DNA of 12,040 nucleotides. Origin: an uncultured Collinsella sp. Its GTDB lineage: Bacteria > Actinomycetota > Coriobacteriia > Coriobacteriales > Coriobacteriaceae. Below are positions 6,105-12,040 of this stretch, in pieces. A program made the translations under genes and the position numbers. The notes below the pieces were generated by a model. The model worked only from the letters and a program-made list of their open reading frames with translations, ran no database searches and had not been told where the DNA came from. The DNA is taken from contig URWM01000024.1 in the NCBI GenBank assembly GCA_900551655.1, positions 1-12,040 on the forward strand, in the 5' to 3' direction. Position 1 is the stretch's first letter. Each line of letters opens with the position of its first letter.

Positions 6105-7723
6105 TGACTGACGTACGCAAGGCCGCGCAGAACCTGATCGAGTACGCTATTCACCGATCGATGATCGGACAGGACGATCGCATCTGGGCCTACAACACCA
6201 TTTTGGAGTGTATCGGCGCCACGGGCCCCGCACTCGACATGGATTGGGCACTACGGACCGAGAAGATTTCGCTCTTGCACCCCGATACGCTCCCCGATTT
6301 TGACCTGGAGGGCACGCTTGCCGCGCTTTCCGAGGCCGCCGTTGTCAACGGTGCCGCCGAGGACACGGCATCGGGCCGCGACCGCATCGCCATGCGCATC
6401 ATGGGCGTGCTGATGCCGAGGCCTTCGGTTGTAAACGAGGAATTCAACGGCCGCATTGGTGTCAACGAGCCCCGCGCCGCAACCGACTGGTTCTACGGTC
6501 TATGCTGCGACGCCGGCTACGTGCGCCGCGCCGCCATCGCGCGCAATATCAAATGGAGCACCCCCACCAACTGGGGCGACCTGGAGATCACCATCAACCT
6601 GTCCAAGCCTGAGAAGGACCCGCGCGATATTGCCGCGGCCGGTGCCGCCAAAAACACGGGCGAGAAGTATCCCGCCTGCCAGCTCTGCATCGAAAACGAG
6701 GGCTATCCCGGACGCTTCGCCGCAGCCGACGGTGGCGCTCACCCCGCCCGCCAGAATCTGCGCGTTATCCCCGTCCAGCTCGACGGCGAGCGCTGGGGTT
6801 TCCAGTACAGCCCGTACGCGTACTTTAACGAGCACTGCATTGCCATGAGCTCCGAGCATCGTCCGATGCACGTCGACCGCAAGGGTCTGACCTGCCTGCT
6901 CGATTTTGTGGACCTGTTCCCGCACTACTTTATTGGCTCCAACGCCGACCTGCCCATCGTGGGCGGCTCGATCTTATCGCACGACCACTTCCAGGGCGGC
7001 GCACACGAGTTCCCCATGATGCACGCCGCTGAGGTCTCGCAGTTTAGCGTGCCCGGCTTTGACCAGGTCAGCGGTACCGTGCTGCAGTGGCCGCTCTCGG
7101 TGCTGCGCCTGCGCTCGCATGACCGCGCTCAGCTGCTCGACGCTGCCGAGAAGATTATCCTCGCCTGGCGCGAGTGGACCGATGAGTCTGTGGGCGTCAT
7201 CGCGTACACAGCCGATGGCGTGGCGCACAACACCGTGACGCCCGTCATCCGCCGCGTCGACTCTCGCGGAAATGCCGGCGGCGAAATCTACGAGGCCTAC
7301 CTGGCGCTTCGCTGCAACATCACGACCGACGAGCATCCGCTGGGCGTGTTCCACCCGCATGCCGAGTACCACCACATTAAGAAGGAGAACATCGGCCTGA
7401 TCGAGGTCATGGGCCTGGCGATTTTGCCGCCACGTTTGGTTCCCGAGCTCGGCGCTGTCCGCGAGCACCTGCTGGCAGCCAAGGTCGATGCCAGCTACGA
7501 TCTTGCCGGTGCGCTCGAGGTCGATGATCTTTGTCGCAGCCATGCCGCGTGGGCCGAGGACGTCTTTGCTCGCCGCGCCGACGAGCTTACGGCCGACAAC
7601 GCCATCGATATCCTGCACGAGGAGGTCGGCGTGGTGTTTGGCCACGTGCTCGACAACGCCGGCGTCTTTAAGTGGAACGAGGCAGGACGCGCCGCCCAGC
7701 AGCGCTTTATCGACTCGCTGTAG
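6095..7723 (+). CDS. galT: UDP-glucose--hexose-1-phosphate uridylyltransferase, class II
   Basis: 542-residue class II GalT, which exchanges galactose-1-phosphate with UDP-glucose to give UDP-galactose and glucose-1-phosphate. The class II signature DLPIVGGSILSHDHFQGG is complete at 285-302 and carries the His-Asp-His centre; length and a second histidine-rich region (GVFHPHAEYHHI) also fit this class, which is unrelated in length to the roughly 350-residue class I enzymes. The ATG at 6095 lies inside galK, giving a 10-base overlap, and has AGGGGG about ten bases upstream. An alternative ATG at 6104 overlaps the galK stop by one base but lies too far from that site. Translational coupling with galK is likely. 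UDP-galactose 4-epimerase, needed to complete the Leloir cycle, is not in the window. Confidence 0.95.
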   Translation: MAVMTDVRKAAQNLIEYAIHRSMIGQDDRIWAYNTILECIGATGPALDMDWALRTEKISLLHPDTLPDFDLEGTLAALSEAAVVNGAAEDTASGRDRIAMRIMGVLMPRPSVVNEEFNGRIGVNEPRAATDWFYGLCCDAGYVRRAAIARNIKWSTPTNWGDLEITINLSKPEKDPRDIAAAGAAKNTGEKYPACQLCIENEGYPGRFAAADGGAHPARQNLRVIPVQLDGERWGFQYSPYAYFNEHCIAMSSEHRPMHVDRKGLTCLLDFVDLFPHYFIGSNADLPIVGGSILSHDHFQGGAHEFPMMHAAEVSQFSVPGFDQVSGTVLQWPLSVLRLRSHDRAQLLDAAEKIILAWREWTDESVGVIAYTADGVAHNTVTPVIRRVDSRGNAGGEIYEAYLALRCNITTDEHPLGVFHPHAEYHHIKKENIGLIEVMGLAILPPRLVPELGAVREHLLAAKVDASYDLAGALEVDDLCRSHAAWAEDVFARRADELTADNAIDILHEEVGVVFGHVLDNAGVFKWNEAGRAAQQRFIDSL

Positions 7724-7777
7724 AGCACAGACCCGGACGCTCAACGGCAGTCCCCACGACATAGCCACCCACACGAC

Positions 7778-7818
7778 AACGGCGCCCGCCGGCAACATCG
7801 CCGACGGGCGCCGTTTTT
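7778..7818 (+). terminator. Intrinsic terminator of the galKT operon
   Basis: Stem AACGGCGCCCG (7778-7788) pairs with 7805-7815; an inner 4-bp CGGC/GCCG stem (7790-7793 with 7800-7803) follows a single C/A mismatch. The right arm runs directly into TTTTT at 7814-7818. It is 54 bases past the galT stop codon. Confidence 0.88.
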
Positions 7819-7824
7819 GAATGT

Positions 7825-7885
7825 AGTCATTGGGGACGTTCTTAAACGACTAGTCATTAAAGAACGTCCCCGACGACTAATGACT
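7825..7885. repeat. Imperfect palindrome with GGGGACGTTCTT arms
   Basis: GGGGACGTTCTT (7832-7843) is the exact complement of 7860-7871. The flanking AGTCATT (7825-7831) is the complement of AATGACT (7879-7885), with an unpaired 7-base bulge at 7872-7878. The 16-base loop contains a further small palindrome, GACTAGTC (7848-7855). It has no T-run and follows a complete terminator, so it is probably not just a terminator. It resembles REP-type intergenic repeats; whether it recurs in the genome cannot be seen here. Confidence 0.8.
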
Positions 7886-7886
7886 C

Positions 7887-7950
7887 GAGCGTGGAAAATC
7901 TCCCACTTTGAGCTCGTATGGGCACCAAAAGCGGGAGATTATCCACGCTC
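7887..7950. repeat. Long palindrome with GAGCGTGGA arms, at the end of lacC
   Basis: GAGCGTGGA (7887-7895) pairs with TCCACGCTC (7942-7950). The pairing continues inwards with AATCTCCC (7897-7904) against GGGAGATT (7933-7940) and CTTT against AAAG, interrupted by single mismatches, giving about 23 positions with two mismatches and a loop of about 17 bases. It starts 22 bases after the lacC stop codon on the minus strand and could terminate the lac transcript, though no T-run follows the stem. It directly abuts the preceding palindrome and may be part of the same composite repeat. Confidence 0.75.
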
Positions 7951-7972
7951 ATTCTATTAGGAGTCGCAACCG

Positions 7973-8908
7973 CTACAACTCTACGACCTCAACGCTGTTG
8001 TAGATCTCGTCCCAGCGATCCATGACCAGGTGGCCGGTCTTGGGATCCATGGCGTTGAGCTTGCCGCAGGTATTGGCGGTCTTGAGCACCGTGACGTCGT
8101 CGGCACCAGCAGCAATGGCATGCGCAAAGCCGGCGATGGTCGAGTCGCCGGAACCCGTCGCGTTCACAGCCGCAATCGCGGGCGTCTTGGCGCGGAACGC
8201 GCGGCCCTCATGGAAGCCCACCGAACCGGCAGCGCCCATCGAAACGACAACCCAGGGAATACCGGCAAAACGGTCATCGGCGGCAAGCGCCTCGCGCAGG
8301 GCATCGACATCATCGGTCGTAAAGGACGTACCCAGCAGGCCGTTAATCTCGGTCAGGTTGGGCTTTACGAGCTCAGGCTTAGCGTCGGACTCCAGCGCGG
8401 CCTTCAGCGATGCACCCGAGGTATCGAGCAGCACCTTGGCGCCCGCCTCCTCGGCGATCTTGACGAGCTCGGCATAGTAGCCGGCATCGACGCCACGCGG
8501 CAGCGAGCCCGAAAGCGTCACAACGTCCGCCTTCGCTGCAAGCTCGGCAAACTTGGCCGTAAAGGCCTCGAGCTCGGCCGGGGCGATCTGCGGGCCGCTC
8601 TCCAGCAGCTCGGTCTGATTGCCCTCGTGCAGAATATTCAAGCAAATGCGCGTCTCACCGGCAATAGGCACAAAGTCGTTCTTGACGCCGTCGGCATCCA
8701 TAAGCTCGGCCATATAGGCACCCATGTGGCCGCCGAGCAGGCCGGTCGCGAGCACGTCGTCACCCAGCTGCAGCAGCACGCGACTCACGTTGAGGCCCTT
8801 GCCGCCAGCGGTCTTTTCGGGTGTCACACGGTTAACATCGTCGATGATCAGCTTGTCGAGCTGATAGCGCGTATCAATCGACGGGTTCATGGTAACGGTC
8901 AGAATCAT
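7973..8908 (-). CDS. lacC: Tagatose-6-phosphate kinase (PfkB family)
   Basis: 311-residue sugar-phosphate kinase that most likely converts tagatose-6-phosphate to tagatose-1,6-bisphosphate with ATP. The N-terminus MILTVTMNPSID and the segments DDVNRV, KTAGGKGLNVSRVL (33-45) and TGHLVM near the end closely resemble Gram-positive LacC. The PfkB C-terminal signature TGSGDST at 251-257 provides the catalytic base Asp255. The ATG at 8908 has CAGGAG six bases upstream; the frame is open to 8950 without family sequence. It lies 53 bases after lacX and is the last gene of the lacA-lacB-lacX-lacC run. 1-Phosphofructokinase belongs to the same family, but the isomerase neighbours and the similarity to LacC favour tagatose-6-phosphate. 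Confidence 0.93.
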   Translation of the reverse strand: MILTVTMNPSIDTRYQLDKLIIDDVNRVTPEKTAGGKGLNVSRVLLQLGDDVLATGLLGGHMGAYMAELMDADGVKNDFVPIAGETRICLNILHEGNQTELLESGPQIAPAELEAFTAKFAELAAKADVVTLSGSLPRGVDAGYYAELVKIAEEAGAKVLLDTSGASLKAALESDAKPELVKPNLTEINGLLGTSFTTDDVDALREALAADDRFAGIPWVVVSMGAAGSVGFHEGRAFRAKTPAIAAVNATGSGDSTIAGFAHAIAAGADDVTVLKTANTCGKLNAMDPKTGHLVMDRWDEIYNSVEVVEL

Positions 8909-8961
8909 GTTGAACTCCTGTTCCGGGGCGGCATAACCCGCCCCAAACATACGATAGCTCG

Positions 8962-9843
8962 TTAAAGGATCTCGATCTCAAAGCCGCGGGTGACGGTCTC
9001 TCCCGGCTTGGCCACCAGGCAGCCGCGCTTGTGCTCCAGAATATCGTCCTCGTCGGAGCAGGTGGACAGGCCGCCCCACGGTTCCACGGCCACAAAGTCG
9101 CCCTCGGGCTTGCTCCACACAATCAGGTATGGCATATCGGGGAACGTCAGGCGCACGCCCTTGTCCTCGGTTTTCTTGGTAAGCGTAACCACGTGGCTCT
9201 CGAGCACGTCAAAGATGGTCTCTGCGAAGTCAAAGAGTTCGTGGGTCAGCGGCAGGTCATGGCCAACCATCGGGTTCTTGCTGCGATGCTCAACATCAAT
9301 CAGGCCCGTCGAGGGAACGGCAGTACAGAGCTCGGCGGCCTCGCGCTGCTCAAAACGGAGCTCGTAGTCGTCGTAGGACTCGCCCTCGTCAAGCGGGCAC
9401 TTAAAGCCAGGGTGACCGCCCACAAAGAACGGCATATCCTCGGTGCCCTCATTGGTCACCTCGTACGAAACGGCCACCTTTGCCGCATCGATCGTGTAAC
9501 GAGCAACGATCTTAAACGGATACGGGTACTGCTCGAGCAACTCGGCATGGTCGGCAGAGCTTAGGCTCAGCGCAACCATGTTGTCGCTCTGTTCCTCGAG
9601 TTTCCACTCCTGCTTGCGAGCAAAGCCGTGGCGGGCGAGCTTAACCTCGCGGCCGCCCATGGTCATTGCGCGACCGTCACGAAGGCCGCCGCAGATCGGG
9701 AAACAAATGGGTGCCTGGCCCGACCACACCGCCGGGTCGCCCTGCCACAGGTACTCACGGCCGTTGGCCGTAATAGAAGTGAACGACCCGCCCGCCGTGC
9801 TCAGTGCCACGCGGATAGAACCGTTATCAAGAACAAACTCCAT
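8962..9843 (-). CDS. lacX: LacX-like aldose 1-epimerase family protein
   Basis: 293-residue galactose mutarotase-like protein. Its start (NGREYLWQGDPAVWSGQAPI) and RHGFARKQEW at 71-80 strongly resemble LacX encoded in the lactococcal lactose operon. Probable catalytic residues are His144 in GGHPGF and Glu254 in VAVEPWGG, with His72 as a substrate-binding residue, so it looks active. The family interconverts alpha and beta anomers of aldoses; the true LacX substrate is not well established and may be a phosphorylated sugar. The ATG at 9843 has GAAGG five bases upstream. It sits between lacB and lacC, after a 119-base gap in which I see no terminator, and probably belongs to the lac operon. Confidence 0.88.
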   Translation of the reverse strand: MEFVLDNGSIRVALSTAGGSFTSITANGREYLWQGDPAVWSGQAPICFPICGGLRDGRAMTMGGREVKLARHGFARKQEWKLEEQSDNMVALSLSSADHAELLEQYPYPFKIVARYTIDAAKVAVSYEVTNEGTEDMPFFVGGHPGFKCPLDEGESYDDYELRFEQREAAELCTAVPSTGLIDVEHRSKNPMVGHDLPLTHELFDFAETIFDVLESHVVTLTKKTEDKGVRLTFPDMPYLIVWSKPEGDFVAVEPWGGLSTCSDEDDILEHKRGCLVAKPGETVTRGFEIEIL

Positions 9844-9962
9844 AGGAGCCTTCCCTTTCTTACGACAGCCCGCCAAGTCAATAGGGCTGATAGAAAACCG
9901 GCCCGCGCCCCCTCACAGAAACGCGAGCCGTCAACGGACTAGTTAATTACACCGGATACCCG

Positions 9963-10487
9963 CTAATCGTGGTACTCGCCGCGGTCCCACTTCTCGAGGA
10001 ACTCGTCAAAGAAGTGCGGGTCAGCCTGAGCCTCGGCGTCGGCCTTATTGCAGGCATCGATCTTGGCGATCAGGGCATCGTGCTCGGGGGTCTTCTCGTA
10101 GGGCTCCTCCAGGAAGGCAAGCATGATATCGGCCATCAGGAACTCGCCGGTAATCTTGCCGCCAAAGCCCACGATGTTGGCGTTGAGCTCGCGACGAGCG
10201 TACAGGGCAGAGGTCATGTCGCGAACCAGGGCGCAGCGGGCGCCGGGAACTTTGTTGACGGCGTTGGTGATGCCGATGCCGGTGCCGCACAGGGCCACGC
10301 CAAAGTCGGCCTTGCCGCTGGCAACAGCCTCGCCCACGGCCTTACCGTAGATGGGATAGTGCGTACGGGTGTGGCTGTAGGTGCCGCAGTCGAGCACCTT
10401 GTAGCCAGCCTGCTCCAGGCGGTCGGCCAGATAGATCTTCTCGTCCGTAACGATATGGTCGCAACCGATTGCGATGGTCTTCTTCAT
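9963..10487 (-). CDS. lacB: Galactose-6-phosphate isomerase subunit LacB
   Basis: 174-residue subunit of the heteromeric LacAB isomerase, which converts galactose-6-phosphate to tagatose-6-phosphate. It is of the RpiB/LacAB fold and matches LacB closely from end to end: [13 protein letters not shown] at the start, THYPIYGK at 42-49, the Cys67-containing [16 protein letters not shown] at 67-82, [23 protein letters not shown] and the C-terminal [12 protein letters not shown]. The catalytic cysteine region is intact. AAAGGA lies seven bases upstream of the ATG. The gene is 63 bases downstream of lacA, and the two must be made together because neither subunit is active alone. Confidence 0.97.
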   Translation of the reverse strand: MKKTIAIGCDHIVTDEKIYLADRLEQAGYKVLDCGTYSHTRTHYPIYGKAVGEAVASGKADFGVALCGTGIGITNAVNKVPGARCALVRDMTSALYARRELNANIVGFGGKITGEFLMADIMLAFLEEPYEKTPEHDALIAKIDACNKADAEAQADPHFFDEFLEKWDRGEYHD

Positions 10488-10550
10488 CAGAACGTCCTTT
10501 CGTCTGAATTCACAAGTTGAGGTAGAAGTTCGAGTTCTCGGTGGCTCTCG

Positions 10551-10979
10551 TTAGGCCATCTTGTTGAGCATGTCGACACGGATCTGGTGACGGCCGCCGG
10601 CGTACTGGGCGCGCAGGAACTCGCGGGCGATCTTCTTGGCGACCTCGGTGCCCACAACGCCCGGGCCCATGGTGACCATGCGCGAGCCGTTGTGCTCGCG
10701 GGTCATGTAGGCGGAACGCTCGTCGGAAATGTTGGCGACGACCATACCCTTAATCTTGACAGCGGCCATATAGGAGCCGACGCCGTACTTATCGAATGCG
10801 AAGCCCTGGGAATCCTTGTGCTCCAGCAGGTCCTTGGCAACGGCGGTCGCGGAATCGACAAAGTCCGCGGCAGGGGTCTCGGAATAGTCGACGACCTCGT
10901 GACCGTCGGCGATGAGCATCTCCTTGATGGACTCCTTCATCGACATACCGTCGGCATCGGAAGCGATTACAACCCTCAT
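10551..10979 (-). CDS. lacA: Galactose-6-phosphate isomerase subunit LacA
   Basis: 142-residue partner of LacB. It matches LacA along its length: DISDERSAYMTR-like segment (NISDERSAYMTREHNGSRM at 83-101), a VAKDLLE helix, and the characteristic C-terminus GGRHQIRVDMLNKMA. Where LacB and RpiB carry the catalytic cysteine, this subunit has DKYGVG at 63-68, and it contains no cysteine at all, as usual for LacA. The ATG at 10979 has AAGGAGG five bases upstream. It is the first gene of the minus-strand lacA-lacB-lacX-lacC run, behind a 307-base region with probable operators. Confidence 0.96.
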   Translation of the reverse strand: MRVVIASDADGMSMKESIKEMLIADGHEVVDYSETPAADFVDSATAVAKDLLEHKDSQGFAFDKYGVGSYMAAVKIKGMVVANISDERSAYMTREHNGSRMVTMGPGVVGTEVAKKIAREFLRAQYAGGRHQIRVDMLNKMA

Positions 10980-11073
10980 GACATCCTCCTTGAGAGATAC
11001 GCAGGTGCGTAGTTTCTGTTTGGAAGTGTTGAATCGCGTTCAGGTCCGGGCATCTGAATGTGCGGTTCTTCAC

Positions 11074-11093
11074 TGTTCATGTTTATTTGAACA
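11074..11093. promoter_or_regulatory. Candidate operator 1 of the lac operon
   Basis: Perfect inverted repeat TGTTCA / TGAACA separated by eight bases, 95 bases upstream of lacA. It shares the TTC/GAA half-site core with the neighbouring site at 11130-11149. Confidence 0.5.
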
Positions 11094-11129
11094 CATTCGA
11101 ACAGTAACTGCAACAACTATTTGTTTATC

Positions 11130-11149
11130 TTTGTTCTTTTTTGAACAAA
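11130..11149. promoter_or_regulatory. Candidate operator 2 of the lac operon
   Basis: Perfect inverted repeat TTTGTTC / GAACAAA separated by six T. The T-rich spacer makes a terminator-like reading possible, but the AT-rich 7-bp stem is weak and a proper terminator of the upstream gene lies at 11221-11251, so an operator is the better reading. Confidence 0.5.
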
Positions 11150-11220
11150 TACCGTTCACGGATGATTGCTGACCGTTTGAGCCGGGCGCGGACGTAGAGA
11201 CCATGTGTTCAACAAACAAT

Positions 11221-11251
11221 AGGGCGGCCGAGAACGTGTCTCGGCCGCCCT
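11221..11251 (-). terminator. Intrinsic terminator of the upstream membrane-protein gene
   Basis: Perfect 13-bp GC-rich stem, AGGGCGGCCGAGA (11221-11233) with 11239-11251, around a five-base loop. Read on the minus strand it is followed by ATTGTTTGTT, a moderately T-rich tail. It lies 35 bases after the stop codon of the gene at 11287 and separates that gene from the lac operon promoter. Confidence 0.8.
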
Positions 11252-11286
11252 TCGGCGGTATTCCCCGGTATATACAGCTGTTTTAG

Positions 11287-12040
11287 CTACTTGGACTGCC
11301 CGCCCTTTTTGGCGTGCTTGGACGGAGCACTCAGAAAGCGGCCCGTCAGATAGTTCGCGGGACCGGAGATATCGATCCCCAACAGGGTGTGGCCCAGCCA
11401 CAGAAACGCCACGAGCACCAGCAGCGGGATAACGCACGAAGTCACGATCATCACGATGACGCCTTCAATCAGATCGGTCACCTGCCGCACGATCTCATCG
11501 GTCATCTGCTTGGCGCCGCTGGTCACCGACGTAACAAGGCTCGATGCCCCATCAGTCAACTGCTCGAGCACGTTTTTGGACTCCGTGGTCTCGGATTTTT
11601 TCTTGTTCGATTTTGAGCTGGTCTCGGCTGACTTGTCTGTGGTGTCGGCCGCGTCCGCAGCGTCCGCAGCCTTTTGCTCAGCTTGCTCAATACTTACGCG
11701 ATACGTTTCATCGACCTTCTGCGACACCCATACGCTCGCGGGCACGAGCGCCATGCCGATCACGGCAACCACCAGCACGCGCGTCGCCACACGGCGCAGG
11801 ACAGTGCTCGTGCTCCAGCGCCCGTGAATGCCGAGCGACACCGCAAAGAGCACCAACGCAAACGGGATTAAGATGCCCAGGCCGACCGACCACAAAATGG
11901 TTAGCAGGTATTTCTCTAGGTAGAGCACGGCAAGTACGATACCAAGGTTGCCTGAAAGCTGCGCGAGCTGCTCGGCAACCGGCGTTCCCGTATCACCCGG
12001 CAGCGCGGTAATGCCCGCAGACAGCGCCACACACGAGGTC
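11287..12040 (-). CDS. Membrane protein of unknown function, cut by the window edge
   Basis: The frame is open to the right edge, so the N-terminus is missing; a GTG at 12030 exists but has no ribosome site in view and is probably internal. About 250 residues are visible. I do not recognise the family. Counted from that GTG, there are two long hydrophobic stretches at about 29-68 (one or two membrane spans), one at about 81-103 and one at about 190-215. Between the last two is a hydrophilic linker of about 85 residues, rich in Ala, Asp, Ser, Thr and Lys, with a triple AAD repeat, and an amphipathic region (VLEQLTDGASSLVTSVTSGAKQ) before the last span. The C-terminus is basic (SKHAKKGGQSK). 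It has its own terminator and no obvious link to the galactose genes. Confidence 0.75.
   Translation of the reverse strand, partial: TSCVALSAGITALPGDTGTPVAEQLAQLSGNLGIVLAVLYLEKYLLTILWSVGLGILIPFALVLFAVSLGIHGRWSTSTVLRRVATRVLVVAVIGMALVPASVWVSQKVDETYRVSIEQAEQKAADAADAADTTDKSAETSSKSNKKKSETTESKNVLEQLTDGASSLVTSVTSGAKQMTDEIVRQVTDLIEGVIVMIVTSCVIPLLVLVAFLWLGHTLLGIDISGPANYLTGRFLSAPSKHAKKGGQSK
11646..11669 (-). repeat. Short in-frame repeat (GCGTCCGCA units) coding for Ala-Ala-Asp
   Basis: Near-identical 9-base units (GCGTCCGCA) in tandem encode the AAD repeats in the linker of the partial membrane protein. Such low-complexity repeats are prone to slippage and length variation between strains. Confidence 0.5.

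Larger units (their letters stand above)
10980..11220 (-). promoter_or_regulatory. lac operon control region with TGTTC/GAACA half-sites
   Basis: AT-rich upstream region of lacA without a credible gene. It contains TGTTCA-N8-TGAACA (11074-11093), TTTGTTC-N6-GAACAAA (11130-11149) and an extra GAACA at 11099-11103, exactly 10 bases from the GAACA at 11089-11093. A further perfect palindrome, TACGCA-GG-TGCGTA (10998-11011), lies 18 bases before the lacA start codon and would form a hairpin in the leader. I could not assign a convincing -35/-10 pair. The half-sites suit a DeoR-family LacR or another dimeric repressor. Confidence 0.6.

Noticed and set aside
6974..7798. Open frame of 274 codons opposite galT
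   Set aside because: It runs across the class II GalT signature on the other strand and into the galKT terminator; no independent support.
7825..7950. CRISPR-like repeat array
   Set aside because: The repeats are inverted, not direct, and the two palindromes differ in sequence; there is no regular spacer pattern.
8030..8965. Open frame of 311 codons opposite lacC
   Set aside because: Shadow frame; lacC on the other strand has full PfkB motifs and a good ribosome site.

Overview
The window looks like chromosomal DNA of a high-GC, anaerobic, gut-type actinobacterium. Collinsella or another member of the Coriobacteriia is the best guess. That rests on gene content, base composition and general familiarity, not on a marker gene. 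No rRNA, tRNA, CRISPR array, transposase or phage gene is visible. Ten genes are complete and one is cut by the right edge. Nearly all of the window is about galactose catabolism.

Layout. 7-159 is a very long nested hairpin with perfect 38-bp arms, just past the end of the first gene. 184-1041 (-) is a class II aldolase of the GatY/KbaY (tagatose-1,6-bisphosphate) type. 1376-2179 (+) is a divergent DeoR-family repressor, separated from the aldolase by a 334-bp regulatory region. A hairpin at 2185-2215 separates it from the convergent flavodiiron protein FprA (2239-3399, -). 3529-4560 (-) is a LacI-family regulator. It is divergent from galK-galT (4899-7723, +), and the 338-bp region between them carries three copies of a shared operator-like motif, two of them an exact 18-bp inverted pair. 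After the galT terminator (7778-7818) come two further long palindromes (7825-7885 and 7887-7950). Then a minus-strand lac operon reads lacA (10551-10979), lacB (9963-10487), lacX (8962-9843), lacC (7973-8908). Its 307-bp upstream region is rich in TGTTC/GAACA half-sites and contains the terminator of the last gene, a membrane protein of unknown function (11287 to the right edge, -).

How the genes work together. GalK and GalT are two Leloir-pathway enzymes for unphosphorylated galactose; galE is not in the window. LacAB isomerise galactose-6-phosphate to tagatose-6-phosphate, LacC phosphorylates it, and the GatY-type aldolase at the other end of the window can split tagatose-1,6-bisphosphate to triose phosphates. 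LacX is a mutarotase-like accessory protein. The two galactose routes are therefore encoded side by side and convergently, with the aldolase uncoupled from lacABXC and of a different structural class from the LacD normally found with lacABC. The DeoR protein is a candidate LacR for the tagatose genes, and the LacI protein a candidate regulator of itself and galKT. FprA appears unrelated to sugar metabolism.

I found no clearly new multi-gene system. The most unusual items are the non-coding palindromes and the hybrid, split tagatose pathway.
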